Origin: Nitrospira sp. CG24D
GTDB taxonomy: Bacteria; Nitrospirota; Nitrospiria; Nitrospirales; Nitrospiraceae
Assembly: GCA_002869855.2 (NCBI GenBank)
Contig: NEWQ02000023.1
Coordinates: 2,921-66,920, forward strand
Length of the DNA stretch: 64,000 nt
Direction: 5' to 3'
In this document: one piece after another, positions 15,293 to 25,499 of the stretch
Position numbering within the stretch: position 1 is the first letter of the stretch
Layout of the letters: every line of letters begins with the position of its first letter
The notes under the pieces: generated by a model
Databases searched by the model: none
What the model was told of the DNA's origin: nothing
Seen by the model: the letters and a program-made list of their open reading frames with translations, nothing else
Translations under genes and position numbers: made by a program

Positions 15293-16534
15293 TCAGGTTG
15301 ATCGAACTATCTGCGCGGTTCCGTCGCGTTCAATTCGTCCCACCGCCGACACTTTTCCTTCCCGCTCTTTTCGCACGACTCGCTCGATCTGCACGATAGC
15401 GCCGCGATGCCAGTCATCAAATGGTGCGTTTGAGTCAGACCTTAATCGATCCTGACGTCCGATTTCCGATCGCCCCAACTCGTTACAGAGCCACGCCCGC
15501 TTCTCGCCTTTCAATTCGCGCAATTCACTGACCACACGATAGACATCAGGTCTACGTTCGACGATGGTCCGCCCATCTTTTCGAAGGAGCAGATACGAAA
15601 ACTTCAACGCATCTTTGATGAATCCCACCTCATCGTCGATCTTTTGGATCTCTAACGGCGGTTCCCAGCCCCGCTCTTCATGACACCAATCGAACGGATT
15701 CACCAGTGCGGGGCAACTATTTTCATGAAGACATGGGCTATAGATTGTGCACTGATTCTCCTCAATCAATCGGTCCCGCACCTGATGCAGCGCTCTCGAG
15801 GTGTCTCGTAACGCCGGCTCAACAATCATCAGCGTGCCAGTCGGAGCCAACCTCGCCATAAGTTGCGTTATGAGTTCTACTTTCGCCTGCGTAGGATTGG
15901 CATTTCGAGAAAAGAGTTCGTTCAGGCAATTTGCCATAATGATCAGGTCGTAGGGGGCTTGCTGTTCGACGTGGGTGTGCCACACCCCGTTGGGCAAACG
16001 CTCCAGATTCCCCTCATGAGTCATCAGCCGTCCACCGGTGACTCCAGATTCCCGGCTATAGGTGTCCCAGAGCTGCCTGGCTTGCTTGAGAGCCTCGGCA
16101 GAGATATCGATTGCCACAACGGTGAGATCTCTGATTTGGTCTGGCCAATGCTGATGGAACCAATCAAGTACGGCTAACGCCCCTGTGGCTGGTCCCGATG
16201 CCACATCAAGAATGCGGATCGAACGACCGGATGCTTGGTCCGGCCAGCCTTGCGGCATCTCGTCGAGCAGAACCTGAATCTTGGACAGGTTTACCGGCAA
16301 AAAGTATTTGAGATAGGCTGCTGCATGGGCCGGATGATCGAGATAATCGGATTTCAGTGAGGCACGATCTTTTGTAAAGAGCCTGGAGAGATCGGCCACG
16401 GCTTGAGCGACACGATTATGGCCGCCCCGGACCGAACTGGAGGCGACCTGCTCAATGGCGTTGAGGAGGATCGGCGAGAGACGGGCAACTGCCTGGCGTT
16501 GGTTGAAGGCCATATCGACGTAGTGTATGCTCAC
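15293..16534 (-). CDS. Small ribosomal subunit Rsm22-family methyltransferase-like protein
   Basis: 413 aa; ILDVASGPATGALAVLDW SAM-binding motif; CPALVNPFDWCHEER typical of Rsm22-like proteins. Confidence 0.85.
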   Translation of the reverse strand: MSIHYVDMAFNQRQAVARLSPILLNAIEQVASSSVRGGHNRVAQAVADLSRLFTKDRASLKSDYLDHPAHAAAYLKYFLPVNLSKIQVLLDEMPQGWPDQASGRSIRILDVASGPATGALAVLDWFHQHWPDQIRDLTVVAIDISAEALKQARQLWDTYSRESGVTGGRLMTHEGNLERLPNGVWHTHVEQQAPYDLIIMANCLNELFSRNANPTQAKVELITQLMARLAPTGTLMIVEPALRDTSRALHQVRDRLIEENQCTIYSPCLHENSCPALVNPFDWCHEERGWEPPLEIQKIDDEVGFIKDALKFSYLLLRKDGRTIVERRPDVYRVVSELRELKGEKRAWLCNELGRSEIGRQDRLRSDSNAPFDDWHRGAIVQIERVVRKEREGKVSAVGRIERDGTAQIVRST

Positions 16535-16552
16535 CTACTGAGGAGAACAATC

Positions 16553-16801
16553 ATGAGTAATCCACTTTTGCAAGCCTACCTAGAGGTCGAAATGGCCATG
16601 GAGCGCTTCACGCTCGTTTTGCATGACCATGTCGATCACCTTCGCAATACGGAGCCGTCCGGCTCTGATAAACTGCATCGTATGGCCAATGGGACCAAGG
16701 CAATGCGCGACAGCGCATCGATCTACTTGTCCTACGCCAAATACGTCGCTCACGGGATGCCTGCAAGCGAGGAACTGATCGAGGACGATTTACAGGGATA
16801 A
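16553..16801 (+). CDS. Small hypothetical protein
   Basis: MSNPLLQAYLEVEMAMERFTLVLHDHVDHLR; preceded by a purine-rich ribosome-binding site (gaggagaac). Confidence 0.55.
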   Translation: MSNPLLQAYLEVEMAMERFTLVLHDHVDHLRNTEPSGSDKLHRMANGTKAMRDSASIYLSYAKYVAHGMPASEELIEDDLQG

Positions 16802-16869
16802 CAGCCGACGCGCTGATTGAGCTGGCCATCCATTCCCAATAAAACGAAAGGCCCGCCGGGGATCACGAC

Positions 16870-17811
16870 ATGGGGTCGGGAGGCGCTGGATTCGGCGGAC
16901 TCGGAATCTTGTTCGACGCGAAAGGTAACGACGTCTATACGGGGAATCGCCTGACTCAGGGCGCCGCCATTGGAGGACTCGGCCTTTTGCTCGATGGGGC
17001 AGGAAATGACCGCTATACCAGCCATGGCTTCGCGATCGGATTCGGCGGCCCCTTGGGCGTCGGCGCCGTCATCGACATTACCGGCGACGACCACTATCAA
17101 TGCGGCGACACATATCCCAGTGCCTATAACTCGCAGGATGCTCCGATGGGAAAACCTGGCGACCCTCTCTATCAATACGACTGCTTCGGGCTGGGTGCCG
17201 GATCTGGACAACGAATTCTGACAACGAAGGTGGAATGGCAACCCTACAACCTGGCCGGTGGCTGGGGAATCTTGTTGGATCTCGAAGGGCAGGATCACTA
17301 TGACAGCGCCAACTTCTCACAGGGGCTGGGCTACTTTTTCGGCACAGGAATGAAATTGGACTTCGATGGCGACGACGAGCATCAGGGCGCGCGCTACGGG
17401 CATGGCGCTTCCGCCCACTTCGGGGTCGGCCTTTTCATCGACCGGCAAGGAGACGATCGCTACGGCTCCTCCGGACCCTATTACAACGGTGGAGTCGCAT
17501 GGGACAACAGCGTAAGCCTCATGATCGATGCAGGACAAGGCAGAGATATTTATGCCTTCGAGCACTCGACCGGTCTTGGTCGAGCCGACTATGCAGGCTG
17601 GGGGCTTTTCATCGATGAGGGAGGAGAGGATCAGTACCGGGTCGCATCAGGCTTCGGAGACTCCTCGGAAAAAAGCGTCGCCGGGTTCTTCGACCTCAAC
17701 GGCAACGACATCTATGCACCACATCCCGATTCTTCAATGCCGCCCGATACTCGTCCCGGTAACGGAAAGCTCTTCCTCTACCCTCAGGGTGGAACCTTTA
17801 TCGATCGGTAA
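16870..17811 (+). pseudogene. GxDxY-repeat protein, possibly 5'-truncated
   Basis: Repeats GNDVY, GNDRY, GDDHY, GQDHY, GDDRY, GRDIY, GEDQY, GNDIY start within about 15 residues of the ORF start; no signal peptide; in-frame stop at 16840. Confidence 0.55.
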
Positions 17812-18065
17812 CGAGCTGGGAGAAAGTCCAGTCATTGGATGTGGTTCATCTTTCCCCAGATCACAGGTCTTGGTTGCAGTGGAGCCCCACGGCCTTAGCC
17901 TACTCCGCCGAAGTAGCCAACAAGGCTACGAAGGCTGGAAGCGTGTCCTCCTTCGCCAAGGCTTCGGCACGCCGTTCTCTTCTTCCACTTTCCCAGGTGC
18001 GGCGGAGACGGTTGCTCCATCTGCACTTGCACGAATGCATTCCGTCCCGCCATCATCTCCCAGTC

Positions 18066-18238
18066 CGGGGCTGGGGTTCAGCGCGAACATCACCGAAGGA
18101 GCGGGGACCCATCGAGGCTCAGCTGAGAAGGAAAGCGGAAACTGACCGAGTCCGCGAGGGAATTTCCGAAGGCTGCCGCTCTGCGGAGCCCGATAGGGTC
18201 GCTCCGGGAGGTGCGAGAGCAGTTGAGCCCCAGCCCCG
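18066..18238. repeat. Long imperfect inverted repeat in a non-coding gap
   Basis: Outer arms 18066-18082 (cggggctggggttcagc) and 18222-18238 (gttgagccccagccccg) pair over 17 nt with two G-U pairs; partial pairing continues inward for about 40 nt. Confidence 0.75.
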
Positions 18239-18334
18239 CACCTTCACCTTGCCCTTGCGTAAGAGGCTATGTAAGGATATCCATCGTAATTCGACTTAGA
18301 AGCTATATACCCCTGCAACAAAGGGAGACCACCT

Positions 18335-18754
18335 ATGCCACCAAAAATTGAAATCGGCACGATTGTCAAAGTTGTGAAGACCGACGAGGAGTGGAGAAAG
18401 CTCCTCACACCGGAGGCCTACAAGGTCCTCCGACACGAAAGTACCGAGCGCCCCTTTACCGACAACATGCACGATAACAAGAAAGCAGGTATCTACTATT
18501 GCGCAGGCTGTGACCTCCCTGCCTATTCGTCGGAGCATAAGTTCGACAGCGGCACCGGCTGGCCCAGCTTCTGGCAGCCGATCGATCCGAAGGTGGTGGA
18601 GACTCGCACCGATTCGAAATTCTTTATGACCCGCACCGAAGTGCACTGCGCCCGCTGCGGCGGCCACCAGGGACATATCTTCGATGACGGCCCGAAGCCG
18701 ACCGGACTCCGTTACTGCATCAACGGCGTCTCACTGAAATTTGTCGCGGGTTAA
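18335..18754 (+). CDS. msrB: Peptide-methionine (R)-S-oxide reductase
   Basis: YYCAGCDLPAYSSEHKFDSGTGWPSFWQPI; HCARCGGHQGHIFDDGPKPTGLRYCINGVSLKF. Confidence 0.97.
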   Translation: MPPKIEIGTIVKVVKTDEEWRKLLTPEAYKVLRHESTERPFTDNMHDNKKAGIYYCAGCDLPAYSSEHKFDSGTGWPSFWQPIDPKVVETRTDSKFFMTRTEVHCARCGGHQGHIFDDGPKPTGLRYCINGVSLKFVAG

Positions 18755-18890
18755 TCGTCAGCCCGGTCGCCCCTCGATAACGTGAACCTCCCTAGGTTGT
18801 TCCTCTCAGTCTCTACCCGCTCCCCCCGATGGAGCGGGTAGCACCTGACCCACGATCCATGTACAATCATTTCTCCATCTTCTGGAGTCT

Positions 18891-20195
18891 GTGTGTATGT
18901 CACGTTGGTTCTCATTCAGCAGTCTGTGCCTGTCCAGTCTTACCTTCATCTCCTGTGGCAACGGCCTCTCGCCGTTTGCCTCGGACACCGATCCCTGTTC
19001 CCTGATCACGTCGGCAGAGGCCGAGCGCGCCCTGGGCGAACCGGCACGAGAAGGCCAGCGCACCGATGCCACCACCTGTGTCTTTAAATCAACCCGCGAC
19101 AGCGCCAATGCCGTGACCGTGCAAGTGGACGAAACCCCCGGCAAGGACCGGCGCGCCGGGTTCAACAAGGACCGGCTCAGACGCGATAGCGTGCTCGTGG
19201 CCGGTCTGGGAGACGGGGCCATTCGCATTGACTCCCCGCCCTCGTTGTCGCGACTGACCTTTTTGAACGGCGACAATCTCGTCACGGTCATGGTCTCGTC
19301 CATTCATGCAAGCAACCTTTCAGACTCAGTAATGGCCATCGGCAAGAGCGCGGCGGAACGGTATGGGGCTGCCGTCGTGGCGTCCCGGATTCCACCTCCG
19401 CCTCCCGTGGCCTCCACGGATGCAGCCACGGCCGATCTCCAGACCGGATCCCGGTCGCTCCTGCGTACCTCGCCAGTGACGGTCACGCAGACAAGAACTG
19501 TGGGCGAGACAGACTCGACCGGCCCCACCAAATCCTCGACCATCGACACCGGCGCACTGGTGGGCACCTGGCAGGCGCACGCCCTACAGGGCACGACGAA
19601 GCATAACTACCTGTTGGTGATCGGACAGAATCAATCCTGGATGCTCTCGTCTCTGACGCAGTTCGACGGGGTGCTGGACGCCGAGTCCGGCCGCTGGTCG
19701 CTCGACCGCGCAAATACTTTTAAGGGGCAATCGTGGAAAGGCACTTATGTGACGGGGAAGCCCGATTCATTTGTGACCACCGGCAGTCTCCACAGCACCT
19801 GGAAGAAGCTGGAGGGCGATCAGCCCCCCAGCAAAATCCCCGCTGAACTCTGGAACCTGCGGAACAACACCACGAGTGTGCCGGTGTTTCAACTCAAGAG
19901 CGTGGATCGCGCCCTGGTAGGAGTCTGGGAAAGCACGGGCACCTATGCAGGCGGGCCGGCCACATTTGTCTGGACCATTAAAGCGTCTGCGGCCACGGAT
20001 CTCTTCATCATGGATCAAACCCGCGGTACCGTGGTGACAAAAGGCGGCATCGTGCAGTTACAGCCCACGCAGAAGCGGCAGCGGACTTTGGGCATCGTCG
20101 CCACGCAGGAGGGCGGCTTCACGACCAGCGACGGGAAAACCAGCCTGCGCTGGACTCGCCACACGCCGCAACAAGAAACCCCACAGCCACTCTAA
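18891..20195 (+). CDS. Hypothetical lipoprotein
   Basis: 434 aa; signal peptide with a lipobox-like FISCGNG; N-terminal DPCSLITSAEAERALGEP resembles DUF3558-like domains. Confidence 0.75.
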   Translation: MCMSRWFSFSSLCLSSLTFISCGNGLSPFASDTDPCSLITSAEAERALGEPAREGQRTDATTCVFKSTRDSANAVTVQVDETPGKDRRAGFNKDRLRRDSVLVAGLGDGAIRIDSPPSLSRLTFLNGDNLVTVMVSSIHASNLSDSVMAIGKSAAERYGAAVVASRIPPPPPVASTDAATADLQTGSRSLLRTSPVTVTQTRTVGETDSTGPTKSSTIDTGALVGTWQAHALQGTTKHNYLLVIGQNQSWMLSSLTQFDGVLDAESGRWSLDRANTFKGQSWKGTYVTGKPDSFVTTGSLHSTWKKLEGDQPPSKIPAELWNLRNNTTSVPVFQLKSVDRALVGVWESTGTYAGGPATFVWTIKASAATDLFIMDQTRGTVVTKGGIVQLQPTQKRQRTLGIVATQEGGFTTSDGKTSLRWTRHTPQQETPQPL

Positions 20196-20243
20196 TGATC
20201 CGGGCACGCAAAATTTCCGTGCCCCTTGCAGGGAGCCACAGTC

Positions 20244-21143
20244 ATGTCCACGACACATGAGACCATCGGATTCGTCGGCGTCGGACGCATGGGCGCGAAC
20301 ATGGCGCGCCGCCTGAAAGACTTCGGTTTTCCGCTCTCGGCCGTCTATGACCGGCAGACCTCTGTCGCCGCTGCATTGGCGAAAGAACTCGGCTGTCAGG
20401 CCGCTGCGGACCCGGCGGCTGTGGCCCAGGCCTCACAGACTGTGATCACTGTCGTCACCGACGATGCAGCGATGGATCAGATCTTTGCCGTCGATAATCC
20501 CACCAGCCTGCTCGCCCACGCAAAGGGCCGGCTCTTCATCAATTGCGCCACGGTCTCACCGTCGGTCCATCGCGAGGTGGAACAGCGCGTCACCGCGCTC
20601 GGCGGTGCGTCACTCGAAGCCTGCATGGCGAGCAGCATTCCCCAAGCTCGGCAAGGCACGCTCTATCTGATGTGCGGGGGGCGACGCATGGCCTTCGAAC
20701 GGGCCAAGCCGATGCTGGAGACACTGGGGAAAACCGTCCGCTACGTCGGAGCGAGCGGGACGGCGGCGGAAGTGAAGGCGCTGGTGAATATGGTGATGAA
20801 CTGCAATACGGCGGCGCTGGCGGAAGGGCTCGGATTAGGACAGGCCCTCGGATTGGATCTGACGATGCTCCGCGAGGTGTTCAGTCAGACCGGCGCGAAC
20901 TCCCGCGTGCTGGAGACCGACGGAGAAGACATGCAGCAGCGCGCCCATGACTGCTACTTTTCTGCGGCTCACGCCGCGAAAGATTCCGGCATCGCCGTCG
21001 CGATGGGACGCGCGGCCGGACTGACGCTCCCGGTGGCGGAAGCGACGCTGGCGCAATATCAACGGCTGATGGCAAGCGGGAAAGGCGAGCTGGATAAATC
21101 GGCCATCGCCGAACTCACCTTCAAAGACCGGCTGGCTGGATAG
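20244..21143 (+). CDS. NAD(P)-dependent oxidoreductase, 3-hydroxyisobutyrate dehydrogenase family
   Basis: IGFVGVGRMGANMARRL Rossmann motif; GASGTAAEVKALVNMVMNCNTAALAEGL. Confidence 0.92.
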   Translation: MSTTHETIGFVGVGRMGANMARRLKDFGFPLSAVYDRQTSVAAALAKELGCQAAADPAAVAQASQTVITVVTDDAAMDQIFAVDNPTSLLAHAKGRLFINCATVSPSVHREVEQRVTALGGASLEACMASSIPQARQGTLYLMCGGRRMAFERAKPMLETLGKTVRYVGASGTAAEVKALVNMVMNCNTAALAEGLGLGQALGLDLTMLREVFSQTGANSRVLETDGEDMQQRAHDCYFSAAHAAKDSGIAVAMGRAAGLTLPVAEATLAQYQRLMASGKGELDKSAIAELTFKDRLAG

Positions 21144-21600
21144 CGCACTGCCCCGTACCGGCTGGGTTGGAAACCACTCTGGACTTCGATTCGAATGCCG
21201 CTAACACATCGCGGACTTTCGACGCCAGGATGGAGGGAGAATAGGGCTTCTTCAGCATCCACCCGCCCATCACCCCCTCGAAATTCGCGTACGATACCAG
21301 GCCCGATACAAACAACACCGGCAACTCCGGTCGCTGGATGCGTAACAGATGGGCCAATTGCGGTCCGGACATCTTCGGCATCACGATATCCGCCACCAGA
21401 ATCGACACCTGATCGTCATATTCATCGAACAGCGCCAGCGCCTGCTCTCCATTCTCCGCGTACAACACCTGAAAGCCGTGGAGTTCCAACATCTGCCCAG
21501 TCACATGGCAGACAGCAGGATCATCATCGACGACTAGAACTTTTCCGTACTCTGTGGGTTTTCCTGCCGCAACCGATTGCATTACATCCGAGCCGTTCAT
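21121..21600 (-). CDS. Single-domain response regulator
   Basis: KVLVVDDDPAVCHVTGQML...ILVADIVMPKMSG...KPYSPSILASKV; start MNGSDVMQSV with ATG at 21598-21600. Confidence 0.88.
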   Translation of the reverse strand: MNGSDVMQSVAAGKPTEYGKVLVVDDDPAVCHVTGQMLELHGFQVLYAENGEQALALFDEYDDQVSILVADIVMPKMSGPQLAHLLRIQRPELPVLFVSGLVSYANFEGVMGGWMLKKPYSPSILASKVRDVLAAFESKSRVVSNPAGTGQCAIQPAGL

Positions 21601-21689
21601 GCACCCTCCTTGAATAAACCGCTCCAGGTGTATCATGGAAGTTGTACCCGGCCAAGGACAAGCTGGGTTTTGACCGGCACGGACCCGTT

Positions 21690-22196
21690 CTACGGTATTC
21701 CAGCAAACCGGCTCCAGAGGCTGACCGCCATCCACAGCACAAATGCGACGAGACCCAGTAGCAGCACGACCGTCCCGCCGATGATCCCGACCACGTAGGT
21801 CCAATCAGCGTGGGTACGTCTGGCTGATTGCGTCGCCGCCTGGCGAAGCAGGTCCGCATTCCGGCTGTTGCTGCGAAACCAGACCGAGAAGAGGTCGCCA
21901 AGGATCGGCACCGCTCCGACTACCCCGTTGATCAGGAGGTTGAGACTCATTCGGATAATGACGATGCGCGGAACTTCCAGGCGCGCGGCCATTCCCAGAA
22001 TGACCGTCCCGATCAGATTCGCCAGCACGTCGCCGATGCCCGGAATCAGCCCGATCAACGGATCGAGCCCGAGGTAGAGGGACGTCCCCGGAATTCTGAC
22101 CGTGGTATCCAACACCTTCGCCAGTAATTCTGCTGCCTCGACGAGGGCCTGGCGACGGAGGTCTGTCTCGGATGAGTCCGGCGAGGGATTAGCCAC
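21690..22196 (-). CDS. DUF4112-domain membrane protein
   Basis: LLAKVLDTTVRIPGTSLYLGLDPLIGLIPGIGDVLANLIG. Confidence 0.88.
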   Translation of the reverse strand: MANPSPDSSETDLRRQALVEAAELLAKVLDTTVRIPGTSLYLGLDPLIGLIPGIGDVLANLIGTVILGMAARLEVPRIVIIRMSLNLLINGVVGAVPILGDLFSVWFRSNSRNADLLRQAATQSARRTHADWTYVVGIIGGTVVLLLGLVAFVLWMAVSLWSRFAGIP

Positions 22197-22605
22197 GATG
22201 TTGTCTTACCGCATGGTCCTTCAGCCAACAGCGATCCATCACGACGGCGAGACCGGCCTCTCGCGCGAGTTGCGCCGCGGCTTCGTTGATGACACCTTCT
22301 TGCATCCAGATGGCTTTCGCGCCGCGCGCAATTGCTTCTGCAACAATCGGCAGAACGTCTTCCGACTTGCGAAAGATATCGACCAGATCGATCGAGCCGG
22401 GCACCGCCGTGAGCGACGGATAGGCCTGCTCGCCGATGACGGTCTGTTCATTGGGATTCACCGGAATGACCCGGTAGCCTTGCGCTTTCATGTAAGCAGC
22501 CACGTGATTGGACGCGCGAGCGGGATTGGACGACGCGCCGACCACGGCAATCGTCCGGCAGTCCGCCAGAATCTGTCGAATCGTATCGCCTTCAGACTGG
22601 TTCAT
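22189..22605 (-). CDS. CoA-binding protein (YccU-like)
   Basis: TIAVVGASSNPARASNHVAAYMKAQGYRVIPVNPNE; AIWMQEGVINEAAAQLAREAGLAVVMDRC. Confidence 0.92.
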   Translation of the reverse strand: MNQSEGDTIRQILADCRTIAVVGASSNPARASNHVAAYMKAQGYRVIPVNPNEQTVIGEQAYPSLTAVPGSIDLVDIFRKSEDVLPIVAEAIARGAKAIWMQEGVINEAAAQLAREAGLAVVMDRCWLKDHAVRQHRG

Positions 22606-22720
22606 GGCCCCCACCCTATCATGAGCCACGGTCCTCGGAAAACAGGTGAAAGGATCGGCCCCTTGACGACATATCAGGGATAGGTCATATCACCTACGCC
22701 CTGAATCGCATCGATCCAGG

Positions 22721-24841
22721 GTGACACTCTTTACGATGGAGGCTCCCATGCGACGTGGCTGGCGTGCGGTAATCTGTCCGGTCGTGCTCTCCTGTGCCTG
22801 CCTCTTCGCCCTGCTGGCTCCTCCGCCAAGCCCGGCCGCAGACACAGCGGTTTCGCTGCCCTTGTCCAAGATCATCCTCTACTCCAGCGGGGTCGGCTAC
22901 TTCCAGCATGACGGCACCGTGACCGACCGGACCCAGTGGGACCTGCGGCTCCAGACACATCAGATCAACGACCTCTTGAAGAGTCTCGTGGTCCAGGATT
23001 TTGGCGGCGGGAAGATTTCCACAGTCACCTATGGGTCGCGTGATCCCGTCACGAAAACCCTCGGCGGCTTCGGCATCAATTTGAACGGGAACCCGACCAT
23101 GGGCCAGATCCTGACACAGGTACGCGGCGAACGGGTCGAGGTCACGGCGCCCAATTCCCTGCTGGGCACCATCCTGGGTGTGGAAAAGAAAACGGAATCG
23201 CTGAGCGATGGCCAGATTCGTCGAACCATCGAGCAGGAATACCTCAACCTTCTGACCGACGAGGGGTTTCGTTCACTCCCTTTCGCACAGATCCAGCGGG
23301 TCAAATTATTGGATGCCGGCTTGAACGCGGAACTGCAACAAGCGCTCGCCACATTAGCCGGCCATCACGATGCGACACGCAAGACGGTCTCGATTCTGTT
23401 CGACGGTACGGGAAGCCGCCAGGCCCGTGTGGCCTATCTGACTGAAACACCGGTCTGGAAAACCACCTATCGCCTCGTTCTCGATGAAGAGAAAGCGCCG
23501 TACCTGCAAGGCTGGGCCATCGTGGAGAATCAGACGCAACAGGACTGGCACAACGTAAAGCTTTCGCTCATCTCCGGTCGCCCCATTTCCTTCACCATGG
23601 ATCTCTATCAGCCGCTCTACAATCTCCGACCGGTCGTGCAACCGGAGTTGTATGCCAACCTCAAGCCCCAGACCTACGGGGACGCCATGGATGAGGCCAA
23701 ACCATCGACCCCGGCGGCTGCCTCTCCGGCCCGGAGCGACATGAAGAAGGAACGGTTACTGGGCAAGCTGGCCGAAGGCTTTGCCGGAAGCCGCGCCAAC
23801 GCGCCGGCTGAAATGGCCATGGCCGCGGACATGGGGATGGGACGAATCGACCAGGGCGTCGCCTCGATGGCCATGGCCGAAGACAAGGGTGAGTTATTCG
23901 AATATCGCCTGGATCAACCGGTCACGCTGGACAAACATCAGAGTGCGCTGTTGCCGATCATCGGCCAATCGCTCCAGGGCCAGAAACTCGCCGTCTATAA
24001 TCAATCCGTGAATGCAAAACATCCGCTCAACGGCTACCGCCTCAAGAACAGCTCAGGGCTCCATCTGATGCAAGGCCCCATCACCGTGTTCGATGGCGGC
24101 GCGTACGCCGGCGATGCGCAAATCCAGGATCTGGCGCCGGGACAGGATCGGCTGATTAGTTATGCGCTCGACCTGAAAACGGAAGTCGAGCCCAAGATCG
24201 AAGGCGGCACCCAGGAACTCGCGACTGTCTCGCTCAAGAAAGGCACCATGCTGGTGTCCCGCCGGCTGGTTGAGGATCGGACCTACCTCGTCAGGAATCG
24301 TGACCAGAAGTCCAGGATCGTCTTGATCGAGCAGCCCTATCGCGCCGACTGGAAATTGGTCGAGCCGAAGGACGCCACGGAACGGACCAGGGACCTGTAT
24401 CGTTTCAGTATCGCGGTGGATGCCGGCAAAACTGCGACTCTGCGCGTGAAAGAAACGCTCCCGATCCAGGAGTCGATTCTTTTGATGGAGACCAGCCTTG
24501 ACCAGATCGCCTATTTCCAACAAGCGAAAGAGGTCAGTGCAAAAGTCAAAGAGGCGTTGCAACGGGTCGTGCATTTGCGCAGTAAACTTGATGAAGTCCG
24601 CGCGCAACGAACTAGGCTCGAACAACGCATCGGCGAGATCACCGCTGAACACAGCCGCATTCGCGAGAACATGCAGCGGCTCCAGCAGAACTCGGATCTG
24701 TACAATCGTTACGTCAAAAAGCTGGATGGACAGGAAACGGAACTGGAGAAAATCAGGAAAGAGATCGAGTCGCTTAAAGCTACGGAGGAAGAACGACGGC
24801 AGGAACTCCAGAACTACGTTATGACTCTCGACATCGCGTAG
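22721..24841 (+). CDS. DUF4139-domain exported protein
   Basis: 706 aa; signal peptide; VAYLTETPVWKTTYRLVLDEEKAPYLQGWAIVENQTQQDW; C-terminal coiled coil. Start may be 22748 (MRRGW). Confidence 0.85.
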   Translation: MTLFTMEAPMRRGWRAVICPVVLSCACLFALLAPPPSPAADTAVSLPLSKIILYSSGVGYFQHDGTVTDRTQWDLRLQTHQINDLLKSLVVQDFGGGKISTVTYGSRDPVTKTLGGFGINLNGNPTMGQILTQVRGERVEVTAPNSLLGTILGVEKKTESLSDGQIRRTIEQEYLNLLTDEGFRSLPFAQIQRVKLLDAGLNAELQQALATLAGHHDATRKTVSILFDGTGSRQARVAYLTETPVWKTTYRLVLDEEKAPYLQGWAIVENQTQQDWHNVKLSLISGRPISFTMDLYQPLYNLRPVVQPELYANLKPQTYGDAMDEAKPSTPAAASPARSDMKKERLLGKLAEGFAGSRANAPAEMAMAADMGMGRIDQGVASMAMAEDKGELFEYRLDQPVTLDKHQSALLPIIGQSLQGQKLAVYNQSVNAKHPLNGYRLKNSSGLHLMQGPITVFDGGAYAGDAQIQDLAPGQDRLISYALDLKTEVEPKIEGGTQELATVSLKKGTMLVSRRLVEDRTYLVRNRDQKSRIVLIEQPYRADWKLVEPKDATERTRDLYRFSIAVDAGKTATLRVKETLPIQESILLMETSLDQIAYFQQAKEVSAKVKEALQRVVHLRSKLDEVRAQRTRLEQRIGEITAEHSRIRENMQRLQQNSDLYNRYVKKLDGQETELEKIRKEIESLKATEEERRQELQNYVMTLDIA

Positions 24842-24843
24842 CG

Positions 24844-25395
24844 TCAGTCATGTAATCTGAAGAACGCTTGAATCTGCTCGGTCGACACACACCCGACCAG
24901 CAAGACGCCTCCCGGTGAGACTACCAAGGGAACTCCGGCCTGGCCGGTCTCGTGCCAGGCCGCATCCCACTCCTCTCTCACCTGGTCGAGATCGCTCCCG
25001 TCTGTAATCCCGAACTCGTCTAGGACGAGAGGGTTCGAAATGTCTTGTCCTTTCACCCAGAATGCGTGGTACAAGGCGCGCACAGTCTGCATCCCTGCAG
25101 CACGATCGCGCTGGAACAGCGATGCGGCCAGGGAAATCGCCGGTCCTGTATTCGGTTTTCCGGACGGCAGCGCGATCGGAAGCCCTGGCGCCAGCCGTTG
25201 AACGACGGCCACCTCTTGGCGTAACTCCGCCTCTAACGAACCTGCCCACACCTTCATGGGGCGCGGCAGATGCGGCGCATGTTGCACGCCCCGCCACTCA
25301 CAGCGATCGATCAGCTGCAATTCATGCAGCCGCTCATGCAGGGCGTAGCAGAAGGGGCAATTGAAGTCGCTATATAACAGGTAGTCTGGCACCAC
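24844..25395 (-). CDS. DsbA-family thioredoxin-fold oxidoreductase
   Basis: YSDFNCPFCYALHERL; GVPLVVSPGGVLLVGCVSTEQIQAFF. Confidence 0.85.
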   Translation of the reverse strand: MVPDYLLYSDFNCPFCYALHERLHELQLIDRCEWRGVQHAPHLPRPMKVWAGSLEAELRQEVAVVQRLAPGLPIALPSGKPNTGPAISLAASLFQRDRAAGMQTVRALYHAFWVKGQDISNPLVLDEFGITDGSDLDQVREEWDAAWHETGQAGVPLVVSPGGVLLVGCVSTEQIQAFFRLHD

Positions 25396-25499
25396 CGGTC
25401 GTTCCCCCTATACGGTGCGCGAACGTACCCGATGAAGACAGGGTGCGTCCAGTGGCCTGAGGAGGATGAGCTAGTGGGGAAGCTATACTTGAGAAAATA

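Noticed and set aside
17835-18299. 154-aa ORF downstream of the GxDxY gene
   Set aside because: Overlaps the imperfect hairpin, has Arg/Pro/Ser-rich low-complexity composition and competes with another frame (17528..18145); more likely non-coding.
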